Assembly (NCBI GenBank): GCA_016717005.1
Contig: JADJUF010000039.1
Span: 620,001 to 684,000, forward strand
Source: Myxococcales bacterium
GTDB lineage: Bacteria > Myxococcota_A > Polyangia > Haliangiales > Haliangiaceae
DNA length: 64,000 bases
Direction of reading: 5' to 3'
This document shows, in pieces, positions 1 through 8,396 of this stretch; the stretch's first letter is position 1; every line of letters starts with the position of its first letter. The notes under the pieces were generated by a model. It was given only the letters and a program-made list of their open reading frames with translations, had not been told where the DNA came from and did no database searches. Position numbers and translations under genes: made by a program.

Positions 1-1447
1 CCACGTCGGCCTGGGCGACCTTGCCGACCTTGCCGACGTAGCTGCCCCAGTAGTCGAGCGGGAGCCGGTAGTAGACCAGCGCGCGGAACATGCCGAGCGC
101 GGCGCCGGCGGTCGCGAACCGGCTCGGCATGCCCAGCACGGCGCTGGCCTTCTCGCGGGTCAGCTCCTCGTCGGTCGGCGGCCGCTTGCCCGACCTGAGC
201 TCGCGCAGCTCGCGGACGATCTCGAGCAGCGTCTGGTAGGTGGCGTCGCTGCGGACCGACGTGCCGGCGGCGATGACGCCGTAGTCGCGGTTGTAGCTGA
301 CGCCGCCGCGGGCGCCGTACGAGTAGCCCTTGTCCTCGCGCAGGTTCATGTTGAGCCGGCTGGTGAAGCCGCCGCCGAAGATCGACGCCATGATCGAGGT
401 CGGGAAGTAGTCGGGCGCGGTCCGCTTGGGGCCGAAGTACGACAGCCCGACCTGGGACTGGGCGGCGCCGGGCATGTCGACGAACACGATCCGGGCCCCG
501 GCCGGCTTCGGCGCGGGCAGCTTCGCCCGGGCCGGGACCTTGCCCTTCCAGGCGGCCAGCCGGCCGTCGGCGAAGCGCGCGCGGACCTGGTCGGCGGTGA
601 GGTCGCCGACGACGAACAGCTGCGCGCCGCCAGGGCGCACGAACTTGGCGTGGTGGGCCTTGCAGTCGTCGACGGTCAGCTTGCCGAGCGACGCCTCGGT
701 GACGATGCGCCCGAACGGGTGCGCGGCGCCGTACAGGACCGGGCCGCCCACGCGCGACGCCACCGCGTCGGCGGAGCCGCGGGCCTGCTTGAGGCCCTCG
801 AGCCGACGCTTGATCGCGCGGTCGAACTCGTCGGCGCGGAAGCCGGGCGTGCGCAGGGTGTCGACGAACAGCCCGAAGGTGGCGTCGAGGTGCTTGGACA
901 AGGTCGACATCGACAGGCCCTGCGTGTCGCTGCCGGCGTACGAGCTGACGCTCGAGGCGGTGTCGGCCAGCGCCTCGGCCAGGCCGATCTTGTCGAGGGC
1001 CTCGGTGCCGTCGCTCATCAGCGACATGCACACCGACGCCAGCCCCTCCTTGCCGACCGGGTCGTTCTCGGCGCCACCGTCGAACGTCAGATCGAGGCTG
1101 ACGATCGGCAGCGTGTGCTGCTCGACCAGGTAGACCTGGATGCCGTTCGCCAGCTTGAAGGTCTGGACCTTCGGCAGCTGGAACGGCCGCGGCGGCCCCG
1201 CCACCGGCTGGCTGGCCCGGAACGGCTCGTCGGGGAACGCCAGGTCCTGCGGCGCGGCGGTCTGGGTCGGGATCGGCGGCGGCGGCGGCATGGGTGGTTC
1301 CGGGGGCGGCGAAGGGGGCGTGACGTCGGCGACCGGGGGCGGCGTCGGCGTGACGGCCTTGGCGGCCGGGGCCGGGCAGCACGCGCTGGCGAGGCTGATG
1401 ACGAGGGTCGCGAGCGAGCTCGCGGCGACGCGGCTGGTGCGGTTCAT
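1..1447 (-). CDS. M16 peptidase-like protein without zinc site (partial)
   Basis: About 482 codons are visible; the C-terminus lies beyond the left edge. The N-terminus is a secretion or lipoprotein-like leader with Cys at residues 23-24, then a Pro-rich linker, then an M16 fold beginning FKLANGIQVYLVEQHTLP. Where active M16 enzymes have HxxEH this protein reads GLASVCMSLMSDGT, so both His and the Glu are gone. Paired M16 genes, one active and one inactive, are a known arrangement in which the two chains form a heterodimer. The start ATG (1447-1445) overlaps the stop of the active partner as ATGA, so the two are probably translationally coupled. It probably acts in the cell envelope with its partner; substrate unknown. 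Confidence 0.88.
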   Translation of the reverse strand, partial: MNRTSRVAASSLATLVISLASACCPAPAAKAVTPTPPPVADVTPPSPPPEPPMPPPPPIPTQTAAPQDLAFPDEPFRASQPVAGPPRPFQLPKVQTFKLANGIQVYLVEQHTLPIVSLDLTFDGGAENDPVGKEGLASVCMSLMSDGTEALDKIGLAEALADTASSVSSYAGSDTQGLSMSTLSKHLDATFGLFVDTLRTPGFRADEFDRAIKRRLEGLKQARGSADAVASRVGGPVLYGAAHPFGRIVTEASLGKLTVDDCKAHHAKFVRPGGAQLFVVGDLTADQVRARFADGRLAAWKGKVPARAKLPAPKPAGARIVFVDMPGAAQSQVGLSYFGPKRTAPDYFPTSIMASIFGGGFTSRLNMNLREDKGYSYGARGGVSYNRDYGVIAAGTSVRSDATYQTLLEIVRELRELRSGKRPPTDEELTREKASAVLGMPSRFATAGAALGMFRALVYYRLPLDYWGSYVGKVGKVAQADV

Positions 1448-2826
1448 TTGCCACCTCCGGGGGTGGTGACGATCACGACCGCGCGCTCGAGGTCGAGCAC
1501 GCGCGCCGCGACGGTGCGGATGGCGTCGGGCGTCGCCTGGCGGTAGCGGTCGAGGCTCCAGGTCAGGCGGTCGGGGGCACCCAGGTAGTGGTTGAAGGAC
1601 TGGAGGACGTTGGCGCGGGCCATGAGGCCCTCGAGCCCCCAGACGACGGTGGCCTCGAACCCGGTGACCGCGCGCCGCACCTCGCGCTCGGTCAGCGGGT
1701 CGACCGCCACGCGCGCCAGCTCGGCCCGCACGACGCGCTCGATCTCGCTCAGGTCGGCGCCGCTCTGGGCGGTGACCGAGACGACGAACATGCCGGAGAA
1801 CTGCGAGCCGTTCTGGTAGACGCTCACGCTCTGCGCCAGCTGGCGCTCGTGCACCAGGATCTTGTAGAGGCGGCCGGTGCCGCGATCGCCCAGCGCGTTG
1901 GCCAGGATGTCGAGCTCGGCGTCGCCGGCGCCGAAGTTGGCCGGCGCCTGGAACGCCCAGGTGATCTGGCGCAGCTTGGCGAAGCTGTCCGTGACCTCGC
2001 GGCGCTCGGCTCGCGGGGTCGGCGCCGGCACCGCCACGACCGCGGGCTTGGTCGACGGCGGCAGCGAGCCGAACCACTTGGCGACGACCGGCTTGACCTT
2101 GGCGGGATCGAAGTCGCCGACGATCGCCAGCGTGGCGTTGGCGGGGACGTACCAGGTCTTCCAGAAGTTCTTGACGTCGTCGAGCGACGCGCCGGCCAGG
2201 TCCTCGTGGCGGCCGATCGTCAGGTAGCGGTACGGGTGGCCCTCGGGGTACATCGCCTCGTACAGCGCGAACCGGGCCTTGCCGTAGGGCACGTTGTCGT
2301 AGCGCTGGCGGCGCTCGTTGCGCACCACCTCGATCTGGTTGTCGAGGCTCTTCTGGGTGAGCAGCTCGAGCAGGTGGCTCATGCGATCGCTCTCGAGCCA
2401 CAGCGCGGTCTCGAGCTGGTTCGACGGCACCAGCTCGTAGTAGTTCGTGCGGTCGGGGTTGGTCGTGCCGTTGACCTCGCCCGCGCCGATGTTCTTGAGC
2501 ACGTCGAAGTGGCGGTCCTCGCCGACGTTCTTCGAGCCCTGGAACAGCATGTGCTCGAACAGGTGCGCGAAGCCGGTCTTGCCCGGCACCTCGTAGCCGC
2601 TGCCGACGTGGTACCAGACGTTGACCGCGACCAGCGGCACCGTCGAGTCGGGCGCGAGGATGACCTCGAGCCCGTTGGGCAGGACGTACTTCTCGTGGAC
2701 GATGACGGGATCGGTCGCGGGCGGCGGGGCCCGCTTGGCGGCGGGGGGGGCCGGCTGCGCGGCCAGCGGCGCCGCGCACAGGAGCGCGAGCCCGACCAGC
2801 CACGGACGGAGTGAGCGTGCGTGCAT
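1444..2826 (-). CDS. M16 family zinc metallopeptidase, active subunit
   Basis: A 460-residue secreted peptidase. Residues 1-23 form a Sec signal peptide ending in LAAQ, followed by a short Pro/Ala linker. The M16 zinc motif HLFEH is intact at residues 88-92, and the third ligand Glu is at about 171 in VRNERRQ, the usual distance downstream. The C-terminal half is the typical second M16 lobe with the RLYKILVHERQLAQSV segment. ATG 2826 has a GGAGG ribosome binding site a few bases upstream. The next gene overlaps it by ATGA and encodes the zinc-less partner. Function is inferred to be periplasmic or surface proteolysis of peptides or processed proteins. Confidence 0.93.
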   Translation of the reverse strand: MHARSLRPWLVGLALLCAAPLAAQPAPPAAKRAPPPATDPVIVHEKYVLPNGLEVILAPDSTVPLVAVNVWYHVGSGYEVPGKTGFAHLFEHMLFQGSKNVGEDRHFDVLKNIGAGEVNGTTNPDRTNYYELVPSNQLETALWLESDRMSHLLELLTQKSLDNQIEVVRNERRQRYDNVPYGKARFALYEAMYPEGHPYRYLTIGRHEDLAGASLDDVKNFWKTWYVPANATLAIVGDFDPAKVKPVVAKWFGSLPPSTKPAVVAVPAPTPRAERREVTDSFAKLRQITWAFQAPANFGAGDAELDILANALGDRGTGRLYKILVHERQLAQSVSVYQNGSQFSGMFVVSVTAQSGADLSEIERVVRAELARVAVDPLTEREVRRAVTGFEATVVWGLEGLMARANVLQSFNHYLGAPDRLTWSLDRYRQATPDAIRTVAARVLDLERAVVIVTTPGGGK

Positions 2827-3027
2827 GAGTTCCTCCGCCGGCGACCGTACGGGCGGGCGAGACCCGCGGCAACCCCGACGCGGCGGCTTTCACCCCGCGC
2901 GATCGCCTCAGGGCTGCGAGCCGCTTCGACCGAGCGCACGTCCACGCGACCGGAGGCTCGCGTCGGGGAGCTGCGTCGCGGCGGCTCGCGCCCGACGGGG
3001 TACCCCGGCGCAGGCCGCCCGGGAGGC

Positions 3028-3750
3028 TCAGGGCGTCGGCGGCGCGACCGGCGCGTCGTCGTAACGGGGCGACGCGTCGGGCTTGATGTGCTCGGGGCCG
3101 ATCGAGTCGCGCGCGGCCCGGGCGCACGCCGCGATCTTGTCGTTGTCGCTCATGCTCGGGCCGCCGCGGACGCCGATCACGCACTTGGTGTCGGTGTCGT
3201 AGAACCGGAACGAGTCGATGTCGAACTCGCCGCTCTGACGGGTCTCCTTGCAGGCGAAGCCGCCGGTGTTGCCCTCGTCGGGGCTGCGCATCTCGGTCGG
3301 GGTGGCGCGGCACCGATCCTTGAACTTGGCCTCTTCCTCGATCACCCAGCAGTAGAGGGTGACGTTGCAGATCTCGTCGCCGGGCAGCACGCCGAGGCGA
3401 CCGTTCTTCTTGAGCAGCTTGTCCTGGGCCTTGGCGTCGGGGCGCACGCCGCCGCGGATGAGCGAGCACGACACGGTGGCGTCGGCCATCGCGCCGGTCG
3501 AGTCCCGGACCGTCAGCGGGTCGAGCTCACCGAGCGCCTCCGTGTAGACCGTCGGGTCCATCACCTGGGCGCAGGTGAGGCGGGTGCCCTGGGGCACCGG
3601 CGCCTTGACGCGATCGACCGGCTTGACCGCGGCCGCCGCCTTGGCGCGCTCCACGTCGGCCTCGCGCTTGGCTTCCTTGGCGCCCTCCTCGGCGGCGCTG
3701 CCGCAAGCGGCCGTGAGCAGGAGGACCGGCAACAGGGTTCGGATACTCAT
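3028..3750 (-). CDS. hypothetical lipoprotein
   Basis: A 240-residue protein with a clear lipoprotein signal MSIRTLLPVLLLTAACG (lipobox before Cys at about 16), then a charged Ala/Glu/Lys-rich stretch that may be helical and a Cys-containing globular part (about 65-225). I do not recognise a family. I use the inner ATG at 3750 and not the longer open frame because it starts exactly at the signal peptide and has a TACGTT hexamer 9 bases upstream. It stands alone, downstream of the gene-free stretch. Confidence 0.8.
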   Translation of the reverse strand: MSIRTLLPVLLLTAACGSAAEEGAKEAKREADVERAKAAAAVKPVDRVKAPVPQGTRLTCAQVMDPTVYTEALGELDPLTVRDSTGAMADATVSCSLIRGGVRPDAKAQDKLLKKNGRLGVLPGDEICNVTLYCWVIEEEAKFKDRCRATPTEMRSPDEGNTGGFACKETRQSGEFDIDSFRFYDTDTKCVIGVRGGPSMSDNDKIAACARAARDSIGPEHIKPDASPRYDDAPVAPPTP

Positions 3751-3759
3751 CACGGCAGG

Positions 3760-3765
3760 AACGTA
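3760..3765 (-). promoter_or_regulatory. candidate -10 element TACGTT for the 3750 lipoprotein
   Basis: Read on the minus strand, TACGTT lies 9 bases before the ATG at 3750. The implied transcript would have at most a two- or three-base leader. No Shine-Dalgarno sequence is visible. Confidence 0.4.
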
Positions 3766-3942
3766 CGCCCAGATCGCGCCGGGCGTCGAGCCGATCGCGC
3801 CGCCGGATGTTGGGACCTGCGTCCCGCTCGGGACCGCGGCGCGTGTCGTTGCTCCCGACACTGTCGCCGCCGCGGACAGTCGGCGGCCAAGGGCCTGCGG
3901 CGCTGACGGGAGCGCCGCCCCCACGCACACGCACTCCAGAGC

Positions 3943-3951
3943 TTATCCACA
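3943..3951 (+). promoter_or_regulatory. perfect DnaA box
   Basis: TTATCCACA matches the consensus DnaA box exactly. It is the only copy I noticed in this region, and no replication gene is near, so a chromosome origin is unlikely. A titration or regulatory site, or chance, remain possible. Confidence 0.4.
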
Positions 3952-4974
3952 GACGTGTCGGGAGCGGCGACGGTGCGGTCGCGCGGCACCGACGAAGATC
4001 TGCGCGGTTGCGCGTCGCTCGGACCTGGCACATCGACTGCAATACACCGCTCCGTTCGGCGGTCGTAACGGACCGCTCGAGCGTGGTGGGCCTCGCTGGG
4101 GTCACCGGGCAACCGGGGGCGACAGCAGGCCGCAAATCTCGAACGGAAGGGTGATCTAGAGATAGAGCATCGACGCTGTCGGTCGATCGATACGCCAGGG
4201 CCAGCGCGCGCAGCACGTGAGCGGCGCGCGAGAAGGTCGAGGGTGGAGCCGCGGTTCATCGCCGGGGCAAGGTCGGCAGCTAGAGTCCGAAGGAGACAAA
4301 CGCGAAGGGACACGGGCACGACACCCGGGCTAACCGCTCGGGCTTGCGCACCGGATCCCGGCCTGGAACAAGGCCCTGAGGTCGACGCGACGCGGCTTGG
4401 CGTCGTCGGGTAACCGGCGACAGAGACGCGGCGCCAACGGCGCGAGGGCATGGCCACCGACGAGGTGGTGCAGCTTGGCCGGGGGAGCAACCCCGACGCG
4501 AAATCCTGGACGTGGCAGCAGAGTGAAATAGATCTGCAAGATCGAGCGAGGAGGAAGCCGTCGAGAGCGTGCGAAACGCTGTGGGCGGAACGTAGACGAG
4601 CCTGGGATGCTCGTCGGCAAGTGGACTCGCTGGATCGACGTCGCGAAGAGGAACCAGACCCCATGGAAGGCGCCCGGGAACGCAAGCGAACGGGCCGACG
4701 CGGACACGACCAACTCTGGAGGAGAGCGAAGCGCACACGAGGATGACCCCGGCTTCTTTGGAAGAACGGGCGAACGGAACCGCACGGAAGACCATCTCGG
4801 TCCGTCAGAAATGGCGAGGCAATGATGGGAGCGGCGTAACCAAAAGCGCCGATACGACGGTTCTTACAACACTCGAGAGCAGTGAGCTCCAAGAGAGGCA
4901 GCCAGGTACACGGCGACGTGTGCATGGATCCGGTGCCTGCGACTCGCGAACCTTCGAAGGGGACACACCACACT

Positions 4975-5006
4975 CGGCGGCCGGTTACGGCCGCCGAACG
5001 CATTTT
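4975..5006 (+). terminator. candidate intrinsic terminator, rightward
   Basis: A perfect 9-base-pair stem (4975-4983 with 4988-4996) closes a GTTA loop and is followed by AACGCATTTT. The T-run lies only on the right side, so it would end a transcript coming from the gene-free region on the plus strand. Confidence 0.45.
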
Positions 5007-5013
5007 CGGGCCC

Positions 5014-5052
5014 GGTCACGCCGTCGGCTCACGCCGTCCGGTCACGCCGTCC
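5014..5052. repeat. three 13-base direct repeats
   Basis: Three copies with consensus GSTCACGCCGTCS start at 5014, 5027 and 5040, directly after the candidate terminator and about 200 bases before the 5254 gene. They could be an operator or a slippage product. Confidence 0.5.
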
Positions 5053-5239
5053 GCGTTCCGGCCCGCGGGTCACACCGGGCACGCTGTCGGCGTTTCGGCG
5101 CGTTCGGGTCGGCGGGTCACCGTCGGGTACGCCGCCGAGGCCCTCCGGTGAGGCGGACGGGATCGCGCCCGTCGGCCCCCCGACGGGCTGGGCGCCAGGC
5201 TCCCGCGAACTTTGCGCGACGCGCCGCCGGCGGCCAGCG

Positions 5240-5245
5240 TAGAAT
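5240..5245 (+). promoter_or_regulatory. candidate -10 element TAGAAT
   Basis: TAGAAT ends 8 bases before the GTG at 5254, which would put the transcription start at or next to the start codon. No ribosome binding site is present. Confidence 0.45.
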
Positions 5246-5253
5246 CGACGATC

Positions 5254-5712
5254 GTGACCGTCCCGGCTCGCCTCGCGTTCGCGCTGCTGATCGCTGGCGC
5301 GTGCGGCCGGATCGGCTACGACGAGCTGAGCGCGCCGATCGACGCCGCCGTCGACGCGGTCGAGCTCGACGGCCTGGCGGCGTGCCCGTCCGGGATGGTC
5401 CCGACCTGCGCGGGCGGCCCGGTCTGCGTCGACATCGCCGAGCGCGGCAACATCGACTGGACCGCGGCGCGCGACGCCTGCGCCGCCGACGGCGCCCGGC
5501 TGTGCACCGACGCCGAGTGGGCCGAGGCCTGCGCGTGCGCGGCGGGGTTGGTCGACATGGCCAACGACGGGGCCGGCAGCACGCCCGAGTGGGAGTGGGT
5601 GGCCGAGGAGAGCGGCGGCGTGGCCCAGAAGCGCGGGTACGCCTCGTGCGACGACACCTCGACCCACTCGGTGCTCGACGCGTACGACTACCGCTGCTGC
5701 GCCGATCGCTGA
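5254..5712 (+). CDS. small FGE/sulfatase-modifying-factor-like lipoprotein
   Basis: A 152-residue protein starting at GTG 5254 with a lipoprotein-like signal (LAFALLIAGACGRIGYDEL). The mature part is Cys-rich and contains DACAADGARLCTDAEW, close to the RLCTEAEWEYAC signature of the formylglycine-generating enzyme (SUMF1) fold, but the domain is much shorter than a complete FGE, so catalysis is unlikely. Lipoproteins with Asp/Ala-rich linkers and such short modules are frequent in myxobacteria. The open frame extends upstream, but GTG 5254 fits both the signal peptide and the TAGAAT hexamer. Role unknown. Confidence 0.7.
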   Translation: MTVPARLAFALLIAGACGRIGYDELSAPIDAAVDAVELDGLAACPSGMVPTCAGGPVCVDIAERGNIDWTAARDACAADGARLCTDAEWAEACACAAGLVDMANDGAGSTPEWEWVAEESGGVAQKRGYASCDDTSTHSVLDAYDYRCCADR

Positions 5713-5722
5713 CCGGCGCGGG

Positions 5723-5992
5723 CTACTTCGCGGCCGGCGCGACCGGCGCCGGTGGCGCCCACGGCGCGCCCTGGAACGTGTCGCCGGCGGCCAGCTCGTC
5801 GAGCATCTGCGCCAGGCGCTTGCGCTTCTCGTCGTTGAGCTTGCCAGCCTCGATCCAGGTCAGGTACTCGGTCTGCTGGTACTTCGGCCGCGCGCGGTAG
5901 GCGTCGGTCAGCGCCCGGGCGGCCAGCGCCGACTTGACGAAGCCGGGCATGACAGGCGTCGGGACCGTGGCGCCGATGTGGCGTTTGCTCAT
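5723..5992 (-). CDS. YdeI/OmpD-associated-like small protein
   Basis: An 89-residue protein with no signal peptide. The central part, YRARPKYQQTEYLTWIEAG followed by KLNDEKRKRLAQMLDELAAG, matches the helical C-terminal region of the YdeI/OmpD-associated family, in which a WI..A motif and a KR-rich helix follow each other. The family is poorly characterised. The C-terminus is an Ala/Pro-rich tail. It lies tail-to-tail with the 5254 gene, only 10 bases apart, and its upstream side is occupied by a 46-base repeat array. Confidence 0.65.
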   Translation of the reverse strand: MSKRHIGATVPTPVMPGFVKSALAARALTDAYRARPKYQQTEYLTWIEAGKLNDEKRKRLAQMLDELAAGDTFQGAPWAPPAPVAPAAK

Positions 5993-6126
5993 GAGCCCGT
6001 GGGTAACACGTCCACGGCGCGCGCGCGCCGTGCCGGGGCGCCGCTCGTCGCACCATCGCCGGCGCTGTGCCCCCGGAAGCGCCGCGCCCGTCGCACCCCG
6101 CCGGCGCCGCGCCCGCCGAAACCGCC

Positions 6127-6510
6127 GCGACGCCCGGCGGTCGAGCCCCGCGCCGCGCCCGCCAAAGATGCCGCGACGCCCGGCGGTCGAGCCCAGCGCC
6201 GCGCCCGCCGAAGATGCCGCGCCGCCCGGCGGGCGAGCCCAGCGCCGCGCCCGCCGAAGATGCCGCGACGCCCGGCGGTCGAGCCCAGCGTCGCGCCCGC
6301 CGAAGATGCCGCGACGCCCGGCGGTCGAGCCCAGCGTCGCGACGCCCGGCGGTCGAGCCCAGCGTCGCGCCCGCCAAAGATGTCGCGACGCCCGGCGGTC
6401 GAGCCCAGCGTCGCGCCCGCCAAAGATGTCGCGACGCCCGGCGGTCGAGCCCAGCGTCGCGCCCGCCGAAACCGCCGCGACGCCCGGCGGTCGAGCCCAG
6501 CGTCGCGCGG
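6127..6510. repeat. 46-base tandem repeat array, 9 copies
   Basis: The core CGACGCCCGGCGGTCGAG recurs with exact 46-base spacing (reference A at 6130, 6176, 6222, 6268, 6314, then 6342, 6388, 6434, 6480); one unit lost 18 bases, giving a single 28-base step. Each unit holds an imperfect inverted repeat (an 11-base arm with two mismatches), so it can fold into a hairpin. It fills the gap between two leftward genes, in the 3' region of the 6527 gene and upstream of the 5992 start. No spacers, so it is not a CRISPR array. Confidence 0.85.
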
Positions 6511-6526
6511 AACCGGCGCCGCTGCG

Positions 6527-8224
6527 TCAGTTCGCGGTCGTGAACACCAGCTTGAAGCCGGCGATGTGGCCGGTGTCGACCGCCGCGGTGTCGACGACCT
6601 TGAGCGTCCAGGTGCCCTGGCCGGCGCTGGTGCCGCCGAGCTGGGCCGGGGTCAGCGTGAAGGTCTGGACCAGGTCGTCGGCCGAGCCGCCGACCTTGTC
6701 GGACAGGACCGCGAGCTCGGCGCCGTTCTTGAGCAGCGACACGCGCAGGTCGCCGCGGTAGGTGTGCTTGATGTCGACCGACGCCGACAGCGAGGTGAAG
6801 GTGAACGTGTCGGGCACGGTGATGTCGCTGGCCGCGCCGGCGGGGCTGTCGTCGGGGATCTCGACCGAGGTGGTCGACTCGTAGGTCTTGACGCCGCCGG
6901 CCGGCGGCGGCGTGGCCGGGCTGATCGACAGGTTGATGAGCTGGCGGACCTTGGCGAGGTCGACGAACGGGTTGCGGCCGGAGCTCGAGGTCGAGACCGC
7001 GGTCGGCGCCCACAGGAAGTCGGGGTGATCCTCGACCGAGTCGGTGCAGTACTTGCCGCCGATGATCTTGCCGGTCGAGCCGAGCTCGAGGATGTAGTGG
7101 TAGGTGTCGTGGCTGACGTAGTTGGCCATGCCGAGCGGGCGCTTCGACGCCGAGCCCTCGGTCAGGTAGTCGGTCGTGAGCTCGACCTCGTACAGGCTCT
7201 TGGCCTTGGTGTTGAACTTCCAGGTCGAGCCCGACGCGCCGACGCAGGCGTTGGCCTGGGTCGCGGTGACCTTGACCTGCTTGTCGACGGTGTAGCCGAC
7301 CAGCGGCTGGTTCCAGACCTGATCGGACGCGGTGCGGTCCTCGATCAGCGCCATGTCCTTGAGGCCGAGGAAGTTGGTCAGCACGACGTGCAGCGCGCCG
7401 GGGTTGACGTCCATGCACTCGGTGTTGGCGTCCGAGCCCTCGGCGTCGTGGGTGATCGTCTCGGCGTTGCAGCGCCCGCCCAGCATCATCGCGCTGGTCT
7501 TGTCGTAGAGCGTGATCGTCAGCGCCTTGATGTCGGCGACCTCGAAGGTCTGGCCGTTGAGCGTGACCGCGTGCTGGGGCTCGGGCTCGAGCAGCGACGC
7601 CGGGGTCCAGGCGTGGCACAGGCCCCACCAGCCCTGCGCGCCCTCGCGGTCCGACGAGTCGCACTCGTCCTTCTGGCCGTCGCCGTCGTTGTCGATGCCG
7701 TCGATCTGCTGGTAGAGCGACTGGAAGTTCCGCATCTGCCACTTGGCCGCGGGGCCGGCGCAGGTGAAGTACTGGTCCCAGTCGGCCTTGGCGGTGGCGC
7801 CGCACATCTTGGCGGGCTGCGCGTCGCAGCCGGGCGCGCCGTTGTAGGCCGCGTCGTACTTCTCGAGCGGCGACCGGGTCTGGCGATCGACCCAGCGGTG
7901 GTTGGTCGAGCCCTCGTAGGTCGGCCAGTAGGTGTCGGACCACGCGGGCACCATGTCGGCCGGCGCGTTCGGGTAGCGATCCTTCCAGACCGGCTTGTCG
8001 AGCTTGCCCTGCATCGGCAGCTCGGCCAGGCGGTAGTTGAGCGCGCGCGCGAGCAGCGCCGGGTCGTTGTCGGCGTTCCAGGCGTCGCCCTTGCCGCCGG
8101 CGGTCGCCTCCGGGTTGTTGTCGATGTCGCCGGGCAGGTTGGCCTCGGCGTCGTCGGCGACGTCGGTGCAGGCGTTGACCACGGGCAGCGACGCGAGCAG
8201 GCAGGCGGACAGGAGACGCTTCAT
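6527..8224 (-). CDS. transglutaminase-elicitor family protein with C-terminal P domain
   Basis: A 565-residue secreted protein. Residues 1-19 are a lipoprotein-type signal ending in VVNAC. The central region contains QGWWGLCHAWTPASLLEPE (Cys at about 203) followed by HAVTLNGQTFEVADIKAL, the hallmark of the transglutaminase elicitor family known from oomycete GP42 and some bacteria; the Cys would be the catalytic nucleophile. An Asp-rich DIDNDGDGQKDE segment just before it may bind calcium. Residues from about 450 form a proprotein-convertase P domain (ITVPDTFTFTSLSASVDIKH onward), a beta-sandwich often attached to secreted enzymes. Predicted role: extracellular protein cross-linking or amidase activity. 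ATG 8224 has GAGGG upstream. Confidence 0.82.
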   Translation of the reverse strand: MKRLLSACLLASLPVVNACTDVADDAEANLPGDIDNNPEATAGGKGDAWNADNDPALLARALNYRLAELPMQGKLDKPVWKDRYPNAPADMVPAWSDTYWPTYEGSTNHRWVDRQTRSPLEKYDAAYNGAPGCDAQPAKMCGATAKADWDQYFTCAGPAAKWQMRNFQSLYQQIDGIDNDGDGQKDECDSSDREGAQGWWGLCHAWTPASLLEPEPQHAVTLNGQTFEVADIKALTITLYDKTSAMMLGGRCNAETITHDAEGSDANTECMDVNPGALHVVLTNFLGLKDMALIEDRTASDQVWNQPLVGYTVDKQVKVTATQANACVGASGSTWKFNTKAKSLYEVELTTDYLTEGSASKRPLGMANYVSHDTYHYILELGSTGKIIGGKYCTDSVEDHPDFLWAPTAVSTSSSGRNPFVDLAKVRQLINLSISPATPPPAGGVKTYESTTSVEIPDDSPAGAASDITVPDTFTFTSLSASVDIKHTYRGDLRVSLLKNGAELAVLSDKVGGSADDLVQTFTLTPAQLGGTSAGQGTWTLKVVDTAAVDTGHIAGFKLVFTTAN

Positions 8225-8382
8225 GCCAGCCCTCAACAGCAGCCGGCGTGCCACGCGTGATCGCGGACGCGTCAGCGTGATTCCAGGATGTTGCACGCGT
8301 GAGACGGCAACCCGATCAGCCGGTGCCCCGGTGGAGCGGTCGTTGCGGTCGCCGGCTGATCGAAAAGCCATGGGAGCTTGGG

Positions 8383-8388
8383 TATCGT
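8383..8388 (+). promoter_or_regulatory. candidate -10 element TATCGT
   Basis: TATCGT ends 8 bases before GTG 8397. It places transcription start at the start codon and supports GTG 8397 over the ATG at 8370. Confidence 0.45.
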
Positions 8389-8396
8389 TGCGACCC

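Larger units (their letters stand above)
3751..5253. other. gene-free region of lower GC with serial hairpins
   Basis: About 1.5 kb without a convincing gene. From about 3930 to 5000 the GC content is visibly lower than in the flanking genes, and the open frames on either strand give Arg/Ser/Pro-rich translations without domains. It holds a perfect DnaA box (3943-3951), a run of short hairpins (stems at 4360-4375, 4388-4405, 4431-4443, 4454-4468), a terminator-like hairpin (4975-5006) and three 13-base direct repeats (5014-5052). It could be a structured non-coding RNA read rightward, or decayed foreign DNA. Confidence 0.55.

Noticed and set aside
3750..5003. A 417-codon leftward open frame across the lower-GC region
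   Set aside because: Its translation is Arg/Ser/Pro-rich without domains or signal peptide and shows no codon-position bias; two other overlapping frames are equally open.
3943..5052. Replication origin (DnaA box plus 13-base iteron-like repeats)
   Set aside because: Only one DnaA box and three short repeats over 1.1 kb; no replication initiator, dnaA, dnaN or parAB gene in the window.
6127..6510. CRISPR array
   Set aside because: The 46-base units follow each other without unique spacers and no cas gene is near.
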